This document shows positions 47,301-59,377 of a stretch of 64,000 nt of DNA, piece after piece. Origin of the DNA: Coffea arabica (Eukaryota; Streptophyta; Magnoliopsida; Gentianales; Rubiaceae); contig NC_092312.1 in assembly GCF_036785885.1 (NCBI RefSeq), forward strand, positions 21,346,001 through 21,410,000. Reading direction: 5' to 3'. Made by a program: the position numbers and the translations under genes. The stretch's first letter is position 1; each line of letters starts with the position of its first letter. The notes under the pieces are model-generated. The model was given only the letters and a program-made list of their open reading frames with translations, made no database searches and was not told the origin of the DNA.

Positions 47301-50300
47301 GCAACTATTGTGCACTACAGGTTGGTATGAAAACCCGAGTTGGTGGATATTTGATTTCATTCCCTGGCATGTGATTTGGAGAGTTCAAGCTTAGATAGTT
47401 GTCCAGTGGTGCTTATGGATTGTTCTGCTTGTTCTAATGTTATCTTGAAAATAGTAATCTTAGGAATACTCATGAGATCTTTCAGTCCTTAAGCATTTTG
47501 TCTGTCTTGGGGGATCAAGGAAAATGTGGTAGTTCTTCAATCTATTCAGGAGTTCTTAAGTTGTTAGCCTTTTGATTTGGGCATGGGTTCACTCGAGATT
47601 CATCTTGTATTCCTCTGTTTTTGACATAAATTCTATTTTGAGAATTTGTGACTGAATTGCTAACATGTTAAAGTGGTCAGATTAGATAAATAGCTAGGCA
47701 GAACAATTTTGCTTTCCTTTTTTTCCTTTTTTTGAAGTATCATAACCTTGTCTGGTTAATTTGGATAGCTCCTGTATAGTTTGAATTACGAGTTTGGAGT
47801 GATTTCTGCTCCTCTAAGCTTATATTTTTGGAGATGTGTCTGATTGCAAGTTATATTAGATATCTTGGTTCCATTTTATCTGCTAGATGTCCTATCTCCA
47901 GATGAATCAGATATAAGATTGATATTTTGTTCTTCTGTTCAATCAGAGAACTGTACCAGAAACCATTTCTATCAAACTTCACTAATGCAATTTTAATCCC
48001 TATATTACAACAGTTATTTAGAAGTTTTAATGATGTGCTTAGGCTTTAATGTACTCTTTATCTTATTTTTTGACACTATACTACTAGTTCTCGCAGGGCT
48101 GCTATGACAAATAATGTGTAGTTTGTTCTTCTGGTCTGGAGAAAGTTGCTACTCTGATTTTCTTAAAACAGTTTTTGCTCGTCCTTAGGGTTTTGTGGAA
48201 GATCAGTTTGGTTTGGGGCTGATTGCAAGGGCAGTTGAAGAAGGAATTGATGTCATAAAACCTATGGGGATTATGATTTTCAATATGGGAGGTCGTCCTG
48301 GACATGCTGTTTGTAAGCGCTTATTTGAGCGCCGTGGTCTCTGTGTTACCAAGCTTTGGCAAACGAAAATTCTTCAGGTATGTACCTTTTCCTGTCAAGC
48401 ATGATACTGAGGAAATTGCACACCTTTTGAAGCCTTTCTCTGCAGGCTGCTGACACAGATATATCAGCTTTAGTTGAAATTGAAAAGAATAGTCCGCATC
48501 GATTTGAATTTTTCATGGGCCTTGGTGGCGATCAGCCAATTTGTGCTAGAACTGCATGGGCCTATGGAAAAGCTGGTGGTCGTATTTCACATGCATTATC
48601 AGTCTATAGTTGTCAACTCCGTCAACCAAGTCAGGTATTACATTGTACTGTAGAAGTTCAATATCTAATGCATCAAGCTGATAGGCCAGTTTATGTGTTA
48701 GCATAAATAAAGGGATGCTGATTTAGCTAATCTGACAGGTAAAAAAGATCTTTGAGTTTCTCAAAAATGGGTTCCATGACATCAGCAACTCCTTAGATTT
48801 GTCCTTTGAAGATGATTCTGTTGCAGATGAGAAAATTCCCTTCCTAGCTTACCTTGCTAGTGTTCTTAAAGAGAACTCATTTTTGCCTTATGAGCCACCA
48901 GCAGGAAGCAAACAGTTCCGAAGTCTCATTGCGGGGTTTATGAAAACCTACCATCATATTCCACTCAGTGCTGATGTAAGGAAACATTCTACTGAAGATT
49001 TTTATTTGTATGTGATATACAAAATTTCTTTTTCATCCTTAAAAATTTTTTTCCTACAATAAATAGACTGAACTCCTTTGACTGCTGAATTTCATTGCAA
49101 TGTGCATGGGTCCCGGTTCTAGACCTAGTTAAGATAAGAGCAAGAGAGATCCTTTGTGGCATAAACCTACGGAAAGTTTCACTTTTATGAAGAATAATCA
49201 TCATATACATGAATTTGAAAAGATATCTGTGGCTGCAAATGTACATCTACCTTTGAAATACATGTTTGACTGAAGACATGTTATGAATCTGGTAGATCGA
49301 TAAGCAGAGGTCTTCCGTTTAAGTATCAGACCCAGTTAAATAAGAGAATAACAGATGCATATGATAAAACTTCTTTCTATGTAAAACTTTATTCTTGTAC
49401 TACTATACCCTAAGTCTGTGGTAATGATAACTTGATAAAACATAGTCAAGCTCAGAATTATGTTCAATGCTGATTATTTAATAATGGACGTACTCTCTTG
49501 ACTTGGTTACTTCTAGTATACTGTTTTATTATTCCGGAAATGAGTGTGAGTTTTTTTAGGGAAAGAGAAGTTATCAGATCATTTACCACACAATAATTTG
49601 TTTTTGACTAGGCATTATCACTCAAAAGGAAGCATGTCTCTAGAACAATAAACTAGCCAAACCCCAAGAAGGTGGTTTTTATCGACGACAACTATAGGGA
49701 TTCTTTATACTAATGTATTACAGGTCTTTAACTTCTCCATTCTTGCTCAATTAGCTATATCCTCATTCACCTTGCCCAATTTCTATCCTAATTTATGTGT
49801 TGGGCATGTTGTTTTCACCTGAATCTGACTACCTTTAGAAGCGTCACTTTTCTGAACTGCCATGTGTTTCTTCTGCTAAAATTGTGCAAGCATGCTTACA
49901 GTTCTTGGTGTTTCTTGCCTATCAGCAATAGCTTATGTTAAAAGTTTATTCTGCAAGAATCTTATTTGCCATTTCATGTAAAATAATGTGCATTTTCTAA
50001 TCTGATTTTCTCAATTGCATTTTAGAATGTTGTTGTATTTCCTTCAAGGACTGTGGCAATTGAGAATGTTCTTCGATTGTTCTCACCTCGTCTTGCCATT
50101 GTGGATGAACATCTGACGCGAAACCTGCCTAGGCAATGGTTAACATCATTGAAAGTTGAGGTATGGTTTCGTTGACAATACACTTGCATATGATCACCTT
50201 GATTATTTAGGCTGTCATCTGGACTTGAATTGATCATGATTGGATTTAGGCAATGGAGCTATTATTTTAAGTTTGAATCTAGTACCTGACTAGAGATTTT

Positions 50301-53300
50301 ACAAACTAAATATGACAGATTATAAAATTAGATTCAATAATTATTGGCATTTTCCAAGAAATCTACTAGACATGTCTAGTAACACATGGCTTTGGTTAGC
50401 TTACTTTACGTTTTGCTAGAATTCTTTTCCCTGACGCATATCTAAAGTAAAGGAAACATGAGGTCCTCTCTCTTCCTCCCCCTCTCTTTTTCCCCCCATC
50501 TTTTTCTCCTTCTCTGCAGTCTCTGATGCTATAGGCATGAAGGATTATTGTAATACATTATGGAAGCTATGTTGCCATTATGTAAATAAAGAAGTGTTTG
50601 CTGACAAATATGGTTGACAATTCTTTGAGTTGGCAATCTTTCCTTTTATTGCGTACTGTGTCCTTGATACTTTGGCTAGTGGGAAGCAGAGCAGTTTAGT
50701 CCCAGTTGGATTCAAAATCTCTTGTTGGGCTCTTCTATTAACTTGCCAGGTATTTGGCTCTTTGCAGACTGCAGAAACCTGTAAGAACTCGGAGGAGGTG
50801 ATCACTGTGATTGAAGCTCCTCGCCAGTCGGATTTGATGGTAGAGTTAATAAAGAAATTGAAGCCCCAGGTGGTAGTCACTGGCATAGCTGAATTTGAGT
50901 CTGTTACTAGTTCTGCCTTTGAACACCTTTTGGATGCTACTAGAGAAACTGGATCTCGTCTTTTTATAGACATATCAGACCACTTTGAGCTATCTAGCCT
51001 CCCTAGTTCCAATGGGGTCATAAAGTATCTTGCTGGATCTCCTCTTCCTTCACATGCAGCAATTGTTTGTGGCCTATTGAAAAACCGGGTGTGCATGTCA
51101 TTCTTTTATGTATTTTATCATCTTCCAGAGAATTGACCTGTCTAGTGCCTCGACGGATTGCAAGATCCACTATTTTTCTCTAATATCCGACCATATAATT
51201 TGTTCCAGGTTTATTCTGATCTTGAAGTCGCTTTTGTGATATCAGAAGAAGAAACAGTTCTTAAAGCATTGTCCAAGACTCTGGAACTTTTACAAGGGAG
51301 TACTGCACTAATTAGTCAATACTATTACGGCTGCCTCTTCCATGAGCTTCTAGCATTTCAGCTTGCAGATAGACATCCTGCAGTAGAGGTTAGTGAATGA
51401 TCTCTACTTGCCTTCCTTCTGCTTGTTCAAGAGTGTTTTCCTGTGGGGTTCTCCGAATTTAAGGCTTGACAAGGTTATAAGCATTATGAACCCACTTGTC
51501 TCCCCTTTTTGGCCAATGCAACTGTCTAGATTCTACCTTGTTTGTTGATAGTTGGCTTTGGCATAAGAAAATGCCATTTGATTGGAGGAAAATATTTTAG
51601 CTAAAAATATTATAGTGGTACTACTGTGGAATTGCCGTTTATTTCATGTTGCTTTTTAAATATATATACATGCATGTGTATATATATATTGTGTATATAT
51701 ATATGTATTGTGTATATATATATATACAAATGAAGAAAAGACATGCCTGATATGGATATAAACATAACCCTCAAATATGTATAAATTGCTAGTGACATTT
51801 AGTTCCTTTAAGCATTTATGGTTTTCCTACTCATCTTTTATGTGTAATCTTTTGTATGTGCACATGTGTGCATCACTAGAATGTTAGGTGTAAGAAATGT
51901 ACAACGATGCAAAACCTTGATACTTGTTTATTTCTTCTCTCGTCTTTCTGCCAGATAATGTGTTTACATACTCCATCTACCCAGATGGAGCAGTTTGCTG
52001 AAAAGAATTTGTCTTTATTTAGGTGACATCTGTTAAAAGCTGAACATGAAATGGAACTTTTTTACCCTTCTTTTTTTTTTGTTTTTGGGTTTTTGTGTTT
52101 CTTATTGTTCATCCATTCCATATTTGTTTATGGATGTCCAAAAAGTGCATAATATGAAATTATAATCCCAGTTTTACCTGATTTGGTTGCACAGTGTTAT
52201 ATCAAAACTTCTAATATGTAGTTTGTCTATTATTTATTAATGGGAATTGCTTCCCTGTTTAATATAGATATGGGTTGAAAATCATATGATGCTCTGACGG
52301 TTTACCAATATCCCTTTGTTGATTACTTGTATGAATCCATAATTTCAGTTTTACCTGATTTGATTGTACCCTTGGGTACTTCAGAACTTCTTAAAATGCT
52401 CTGTCTATCATTTATTCGTGGGAAGTCGGAATTACTTGCCTGTCTATTATAGAATTTGGGTTAAAAATTGTATGATGCTCTGAATGTTTACCAATATCCC
52501 CTTGTTGATTATTTGTGGCATTGGAATTCCTAAGCAAAGCTTTCCAGAACACTTGAGGTATGTCTACTAATCAATTGACCCTGTACACTTGATTTTAGAG
52601 AGGAGCTCAAAAGGGGAAAGCAAGTGAGATGATTGGCTTTTCAAGTGCGGCGATATCTGTCCTTGATCACGCTGAGTTGTCTATCACTGAAACAGACAAC
52701 TCTTCTTTGATCCACATGGACGTGGATCAAAGCTTTTTGCCAATTCCAACTGCAGTAAAGGCTGCTATCTTCGGGAGTTTCTCAAGACAGAACATTGTAG
52801 AGTCAGAGACTGAGGTAACAAGGGGGGTAACTCAATTTGTTGGCAGCAGTTATGGTTTCCCAACAGATGGCAGCACAGAGTTTTTGTATGCTGACCGTCC
52901 TCTAGCTCTTTTCAATAAGTTGGTCCTTTGCTGCCTTCAAGAAGGTGGAACCTTGTGCTTCCCAGTTGGATCAAACGGGAATTATGTCGCTGCTGCAAAG
53001 TTCTTGAGAGCAAATATTCTAAATATCCCAACCAGTTCTGAAGTAGGCTATAAATTGACAGAAAATACTCTTGCTAGAGTGTTTGAGACTGTGAATAAAC
53101 CTTGGATCTATATTTCTGGACCAACTATCAATCCCACTGGATTACTTTATAGTAATGGAGAGATGAAAGATATATTATCAGTCTGTGCAAAGTTTGGGGC
53201 TAGGGTGATAATTGATACATCATTTTCGGGTGTCGAATATAACGATGGCTGGGGTGGCTGGGAATTGAAGTCTACTTTAGCAGCACTAACTTCATCTGCC

Positions 53301-54442
53301 AAACCATCTTTTTGTGTTTCATTGCTGGGGGGATTGTTTCTGAAGATGCTTACTGGAGGACTGAATTTTGGTTTTCTACTTCTGAATCAGCCTTCTTTGA
53401 TTGATGCTTTTAATAGCTTTCCTGGGTTAAGCAAACCACACAGTACTATTAAATACGCTGTCAAGAAGTTGTTGGATCTCAGAGAGCAAACAGGAGGAAG
53501 CCTACTGAATTGTGTTGGTGGGCAGGAAAAGGTTATGGAAACCAGATATAAGCGCTTCAAAGAGGTAAATATTTCTGTTAAATAAGATCTTCCACTGATT
53601 CCATGATTCTTTTGAAATGGTTCCAGTACTCGCCTTTATTGTTTAATTTGACTCTGAATTTCTTATGATTTCTTTGGCCCTAATTGTTCAGCTTCCAAAG
53701 TAAGATAGCATCAAATGCATTGTCACCTATCATTTGTGAAAATGCATATCCAGCAACAATAGATTGCATGATGATCTTGAATTTAGTTGTATACCTACCG
53801 CTGTGCCATTGACTCTGACAAAATTTACTATTAGTAATGTGGTACACAATTTGTTCAAAAAGGCCAATCACTTTCATTGTTTCAAAAAATGGTGCAGGGT
53901 AAATTTAGGTAGAAAAATGTTTACAGATGGAATGACCATCAATTGTAAACTATTCTATAGCCTGTCTCCACTACTTTTTGAGTTTTTTTCCGTCGGACTT
54001 TGACTATTTTTAGACACAGTATGTCTAGTTTGTAAGGTCCATGTTTTCCATATGCTGAACTTCTATTATTTGCTTTGTAGTTTCAATGTTATATGAACCA
54101 TGACTTGATGCTAATTTCTTTTGATTGTGATAAATTTATCAGACCCTTCAAAATTGTGGTTGGGAGGTACTAGAAGCTCATGCAGGTCTTTCTATGGTAG
54201 CAAAGCCATCTGCCTATCTTGGTAAATCCATCAAGGTCAGTGAAAATTCAGCTGCCTGGGAAGCCAAGCTTGATGACTCAAATATTAGAGAAGCTATGCT
54301 TAGGAGCACTGGTTTGTGCATTAATAGTGCTTCTTGGACGGGAATTCCTGGTTATTGTCGGTTCACAATTGCCTTGGAAGATGGTGAATTTGAGCGCGCA
54401 TTGAACTGCATTATCAAATTCCAAAAAGCTTTTGGTAATTGA
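44316..54442 (+). CDS. MMT: methionine S-methyltransferase
   Basis: Makes S-methylmethionine from methionine and AdoMet in the cytosol. About 12 exons give roughly 1,090 residues. Exon 1 (44316-44556) reads MAMASKKSMDEFLNQCEQSG and joins exon 2 (from 46529) as EG-FQVRKKLTMMVIPSIF. AdoMet-binding motif I, VAELGCGNGWISIAIAE, lies at about residue 123. Next come VYGLDINPRAVKVAWINLYL, DRVEFYESDLLSY, IVGCIPQ-ILNPNPDAMSKM, MIFNMGGRPGHAVCKRLF (48190-48376), NSPHRFEFFMGL and AYGKAGGRISHALSVYSCQL. The C-terminal half is the aminotransferase-like domain (52600-53563 and 54142-54442) with PTINPTGLLYSN, IIDTSFSGVEY and LLGGLFLKMLTGGLNFGFL. ATG 44316 fits the family start. No frame defect seen. The first donor is GTCGTT, weaker than usual. 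Confidence 0.96.
44845..45058. repeat. tandem duplication with poly-G/poly-T tracts in MMT intron 1
   Basis: TCTAAAGGATTGGTTATGAT then TTGATTGTTTACAGGATGTAG (about 44909-44948) recurs as TCTAAAGGATTGGTTGTGAT then TTGATTGTTTACAGGATGTGG (about 45011-45051), about 102 bp on. Each copy is preceded by T runs and GGGG-rich sequence. Both copies contain TTTACAG-GATGTNG, which resembles a splice acceptor, but no exon follows. Confidence 0.8.
51660..51728. repeat. (TA)n/(GTATAT)n microsatellite in an MMT intron
   Basis: Blocks of TATATA separated by TGTGTA units over about 70 bp. Confidence 0.85.
52150..52525. repeat. 186-bp tandem duplication in an MMT intron
   Basis: Two diverged copies offset by 186 bp: CAGTTTTACCTGATTTG, then TGATGCTCTGA at 52287 and 52473, then GTTTACCAATATCCC and TTGTTGATTA. 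Both lie just upstream of the large aminotransferase-domain exon. Confidence 0.85.
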
Positions 54443-55580
54443 GATGCATACAATCTTGCCATTCCTTCTTAACATTTTCACAACTTGGTGGCTGTGAAGC
54501 TTTGAGATAAAAATATGCTCTTAATACACGTCTCGCTGTTTCTTTCTCCTTTTCTTTATCCGTCATGCGCATGTTTCTAGATTGTTCCCATGGTTATGAA
54601 GTTGGGCTCGCTGGATGACAATATTTTGTCTCGAACATAATGATTCATCTCCATTATGATTCTGCCCCAGTCTTGATTTCTTTGTAAAGACACAATCTCG
54701 TGTTTCTGCTGGATAAGAAACTTAAGCGAACCAATTTTGCGAGGTGATGCTACAAAAGTTTTATCGAAGAGAGATTCCATCCATGGTTATCTTGAATTGA
54801 ATTGGGTTATTTCCAGAAATATTGCATGTCCTCATTGTGCGTGTCAAATACCTCTCTAGCTATTTATTGTACAACTTGCTTAATCTTTACCCAGAAGACA
54901 CGTTTTTAAGATAAACTTTTGTTGCTATTACAGACATTATTCCGTGGGAAAATGCCCATAATTGGCCAATACAGTACTTGGTGCATCACCAACTTTCTTT
55001 TTTTTTGTTTTTTTTTCTTTACTACACGTGGAAGACGTTGAATTTAAAATCTTCCTCTCACCTTATCGTTCAATTCAACTTTTCTTTCACATGCATTTAT
55101 AATTTTTTTTAATCTTTTTTTGGTATTAAGTGAGGTCTGAAACTTTTTATTTACACTTTCTCTATTTGTATCACCATATTATCTAATCTATAATTCTTTC
55201 TGCATGTGTATTAATAATTTGCTTAATCTTTACCCTGTAGACACTTTCTTTTTGAGACAAACTTTCATTGCAAGTACAGACATTTATTTCCTTTGGAAAA
55301 TGCCTATAATTGACCAATATAGTAGAAATGTATTGACAATAATCTATATCTACGCAAACTGCAATCGAGAAAAGTTAAATCATATACGCGAAAAAAGTTA
55401 TTCATATATTCGAGGTAAATTATGTATGACCTGTAGGGTATCACATCGCAGTACTTCGCCATATCATACTGAGTATATTCGATGTATGTGCACGTGCGTA
55501 ATGGAAGAAATTACACAGAAACTGTAGGGATCAACAGCAGTGAATTGTCGAATTTTACTCATAACAGCTGTTCTTTGATC
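54443..55580. other. intergenic region between MMT and the small heat-shock gene
   Basis: Holds the MMT 3' untranslated region and a direct repeat (see separate entry). No gene. Confidence 0.5.
54876..55325. repeat. direct repeat, two copies 343 bp apart
   Basis: TTGCTTAATCTTTACCC occurs at 54876 and 55219. In both copies it is followed by GACAC/GACACTTTC, then AAACTTT(TG/CA)TTGC, TACAGACATT, TGGAAAATGCC(C/T)ATAATTG and CCAATA(C/T)AGTA, over about 105 bp. Between the copies is T-rich unrelated sequence. Confidence 0.8.
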
Positions 55581-55729
55581 CGAAGGTTCCAGATAATTAT
55601 TTAAGTGTTACTGTACCATATCTTCCTCATCCCTCCAGAAACTTGTAGAACGGACCAGACTTCACTACCACAACCCGCTGAACCCCCGGGATCCCAAAGC
55701 ACCACAAGTGATGCAGAATCCTCCAGAAC
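55581..55729 (+). promoter_or_regulatory. heat-shock element cluster of the small heat-shock gene
   Basis: Three arrays of alternating nGAAn/nTTCn: CGAAGGTTCCAGA (55581-55593), AGAAACTTGTAGAAC (55637-55651, middle unit imperfect) and AGAATCCTCCAGAAC (55715-55729, middle unit imperfect). They sit 25-180 bp upstream of a TATA-like box, the spacing expected for HSF-driven plant sHSP genes. Confidence 0.7.
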
Positions 55730-55755
55730 CACCTTCAAACTTTTTCCTCGTCACC

Positions 55756-55764
55756 TATATATTA
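55756..55764 (+). promoter_or_regulatory. TATA box of the small heat-shock gene
   Basis: TATATATTA lies about 190 bp before the ATG at 55951. A transcription start near 55790 would leave a leader of about 160 nt without intron. Confidence 0.65.
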
Positions 55765-55950
55765 ACACCAATTCCAGCGAAGTGTGAAATATCCTAAAAC
55801 ATTCTCTATCAATCAAACGTTCATACTTGGTTACAGCGGCCCTCCTTATCATTCTCACTCTTAGCTAATTCCCACGACCATTCCCCTGATTCCATTTTCC
55901 AGCTGCGAGGCTACTCATTCAGTCGCTCGTACTAACTATCAAATCAAGAA

Positions 55951-56532
55951 ATGGTTAAGGCTACGAGGTTCGTCTTCATGAGCTTGCTGGTTTTAGCAGC
56001 AGTTGCAGCCCTTTTACCTGAGCAAGCCGAGGCATTGATGCCCTACTCTCCCCGTTCCTTCTGGGACATGATGCTTCCAAACGAAGACCCTTTTAGAATC
56101 TTGGAGCACAGCCCTTTAACGGTCCCCAAAGGGGTGGAGACGCTGGCCTTGGCACGCGCTGACTGGAAGGAGACGGCGAAGGAGCACGTGATCTCGCTAG
56201 ACGTTCCAGGGATTAAGAAGGAGGAGGTCAAGATTGAGGTGGAAGACAACAGGGTTTTGAGGGTGAGCGGAGAGAGGAAAACTGAAGAGGAAGTTGAAGG
56301 GGATACATGGCACAGGGCTGAGAGGACTGTTGGCAAGTTCTGGAGGCAGTTTAGGCTGCCTGGCAATGCTGACTTGGATAAGGTGCAAGCCCATCTTGAA
56401 AATGGGGTGCTGGAAATTGTTGTGCCAAAGTTGGCTGGGGAGAAAAAGAAGCAGCCTAAGGTGATCAGTATCGCTGAGGAAGCCGGGAGCAATACGGGCG
56501 TGGATGTCAAGGCCCAAAGGGATGAGATGTAA
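55951..56532 (+). CDS. ER-type small heat-shock protein (HSP20 family, about 22 kDa)
   Basis: Intronless 193-residue frame. The N-terminus ([20 protein letters not shown] then LLPEQAEA) is a clear signal peptide, cleaved near residue 28. The alpha-crystallin domain spans about residues 68-162: [47 protein letters not shown], and [12 protein letters not shown]. The C-terminal I-x-I anchor appears as VISIAEE. The protein ends QRDEM, close to the RDEL/KDEL-type ER-retention signal but with Met last. It acts as an ATP-independent holdase in the ER lumen. An upstream heat-shock element cluster and TATA box support heat induction. AATAAA at 56700-56705 is a likely polyadenylation signal. Confidence 0.95.
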   Translation: MVKATRFVFMSLLVLAAVAALLPEQAEALMPYSPRSFWDMMLPNEDPFRILEHSPLTVPKGVETLALARADWKETAKEHVISLDVPGIKKEEVKIEVEDNRVLRVSGERKTEEEVEGDTWHRAERTVGKFWRQFRLPGNADLDKVQAHLENGVLEIVVPKLAGEKKKQPKVISIAEEAGSNTGVDVKAQRDEM

Positions 56533-56699
56533 TCATGTCAGCGCCAAAAATATCATAGTCACTGGCGTTTCGTGAACTTGCTGGTTTCTGGTTGCCTTCG
56601 AGTGGTCTCGGGTTATCAACTGGAAAGCTGAATAGTAGATCGCGTAATTGGGTGTTTGTATGTTGAAAATGTAACGTGTTTGTAATTTACCGATCATGA

Positions 56700-56705
56700 A
56701 ATAAA
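56700..56705 (+). terminator. polyadenylation signal of the small heat-shock gene
   Basis: AATAAA lies 168 nt after the stop codon, within the transcript 3' region. Confidence 0.55.
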
Positions 56706-56709
56706 GTTA

Positions 56710-58540
56710 GTAGCTTTACGCTAATCTCATCATGGTGTTTTTGAATTTCTTTGCTGTGGATGGATGAAGATTTTGATGCTGCTATACGATCTCCATTCAT
56801 GTTCTTTACCTTCCTTGATCCCCACCCCCCAACACCCAAAAAAAAAAAACCAGATGAGTGCACTGTCATGTTGGAAGGGTGCATTGCACGTTTATGTGAA
56901 TTTTTTAAAGAAGTGATAAATGGTAAAAGATAAGGGTTGAATTCTTGACATTTCACTCTACCAAGTTTTAAGGATTTGGTGATGGTCCGCGTGATTTTTT
57001 TACTCGTCTCTTGAACTTATCAAAATATTATATTGATCACCTTTAATTATGAAGTTAGTGTTTATCAAGCTTTTGTTTCTCTTTTCTCAGGGTTTGTTAA
57101 CTTGAGCTTTTGCACAAAATTTTTGAAAATAAACAAATAACTAGTTTTGTATCCATTCGTTGAATGGAAATTGTCTAAAAATAATAAATTATTTAGTGTA
57201 GTTTATAAAAATATTTTCATAAAATACAAAACTTATTGTATAATCTATTATAACCTTTCTTAAATACATTGTTATTAAAAAATAGTCTTATAATGTAAAT
57301 TTAAATATCTAATTCAGTGATTAATAATTCGAAATGAAAAAAAAATTGACAATATGATGACATTCAAAAACTTGAAAATAGGGAAGATCAAATCTTGGCT
57401 GATCTTCTGTAAACAAAAGAATGGTCAACCCGTTACCAAAACATCAATTTTGGTACTTAATATAAATGGCTTAAAGGTTAATGTGAAAAGAAAAGAAGTC
57501 GAATGAAATATTAATAAACGATAATAATTCAGAATCAATCAAGTCACAGGAACATAGCAACCTTCTAAATCTGTTCATGGCTAATAGAAACCAAAACGAA
57601 AACATAAGATGTATTTTGCTATTAAGTCAAAAACATAAAAACTCTAAATAGTCTGATGTATATTGCATGACGTGAACTGTTGTATGACAATGAACTTGAT
57701 GCCTTGCCATTTATATAATCAATGACACCTTCTTGTTCTTTAGAAGCTTTCTATAAAAAACAAATTGAAAACTGCACAAAATTTTTTTAATTCCAAAAAC
57801 CCAGAAAATAAAAAAAACTAATACGTTGATGAAGACAATTAATAAATTGTCAAAGGCAATTAAAAAATCGTGTGAAAACACATAGTTTAAAAGATCACTT
57901 CTAAATCACTAACCAAAAAAACAATATATGTTCTACTTAAATTAAAGAGTGAATCCATAAATTGAAATAAAAAATTAATTACAAAAACCTTGCCAGAAAT
58001 AAAAATCAAACTGTAACTTTTGAAGAGTTAGAAAATTCAAATTCAATGATCTAGTTATGAAAAAAGTGTAGGAAATTACAGACCACATATAGCGAGCATA
58101 AACAAAGTCCAAATGCGGTCCTTGCATTGAAGGGAATAAAAACGAAGTTCCAAATCCGATCCTTACATTGAAAAAAAAAATTTCCAGAAACATTGTGGAA
58201 AAGTGTAAATATCTGCACTGCTTGATAAAGTGATAAGTAATAGATCGATAACCATATATATGAGTAAAAATGTAGAGTATCTTCGATAGCGATAATCTGA
58301 TAAAGATAATCTAATATTTGAATTGATATTTCGAATTTTTTGAGTTGAAGATGAGAGAGAGTTAAAAACATAATTCAAAATTATTTATACTAATCCGCTG
58401 GAAATTTAGGCTTGACGATTAGGGTTAATGGAAAAAAGGGTGAGAGAATGGAAGAGATAATTATGGAAGGATTATCTAGAATTGTAAAGTCAAGAGAAAA
58501 AAGAGAGATAGAATAGCGTAGGTTATTAGGGGGTTAACTC
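56710..58540. other. intergenic, nothing recognised
   Basis: AT-rich sequence without supported genes. Short frames on both strands look random. Confidence 0.4.
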
Positions 58541-58558
58541 ATAGAGCGCGTTGCACCT

Positions 58559-58762
58559 ACTTGCTATGTCGATAAACCACGTAGGAAAGAGATAAACTAA
58601 AAAATAAGGATGAGAATAAGACTTTATTTTATATATATATATATGATTTATTAAGAATCCTATTAGGAAACTACTTGCCGTCTCGTTAAGTCACGTAGGA
58701 AGGAGAAAACATAAAGAGATAAGAATGAAAATACAACTTTATTATATATATATATATATGAT
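58559..58762. repeat. 114-bp tandem duplication, each copy ending in (TA)n
   Basis: ACTTGC...CACGTAGGAAAGAGA...ACTTTATTTTATATATATAT (from 58559) recurs from 58673 as ACTTGC...CACGTAGGAAGGAGA...ACTTTATTATATATATATAT. Both copies contain CACGTAGGAA and a TA run. Confidence 0.82.
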
Positions 58763-59377
58763 TGCATTTTTATCGGGGATGCATTCGGTTATACAGGGGA
58801 TGAAGCGCAAGTTTTTGATGAAGTTTAAATTCTTTCTTCCGTTTTTTTTTTTTTTTTGTTTAAGTAGCACATATCGCTATTGTCAATGGATAGGATCAGA
58901 TCAACTAATTGATTGATTATATCTTGTTTTCACATTATCAATGCTAACACTTGGGGAAGCACTTCGAAACAGTCGCGTTTCAAGAAATGAGCAAACGGAA
59001 GTACGCTTCAAATCTAGTGTGGAAATGGATGGACAAATGAATTACATGCCATTAACATTTGAATTCAATGAGAAAAAAACATATTGAATTCGGGAACTCA
59101 AATTGAGTTAGTTGGCAGCCACAGAAACTCACCTGGGTTGATCTACAGAATTAAGAGAATTGAGAAATTCTATCTCAATTCGGATTAACTATTAAATATG
59201 TCAAGTAGTTGATTCGACATGAAATTCAGTACAATTGAGAAACTCCAACGTTCTAGTGTGGAAGGGCAATGAGAAAACGCATATGTACCCCGTGGATCAG
59301 GCATCTGTATCTAGTACCCAAGTCAAAAGGGGATGGTGGACTGATTTGTCCCAAAACCTTGATGCAGCCAGATAACA

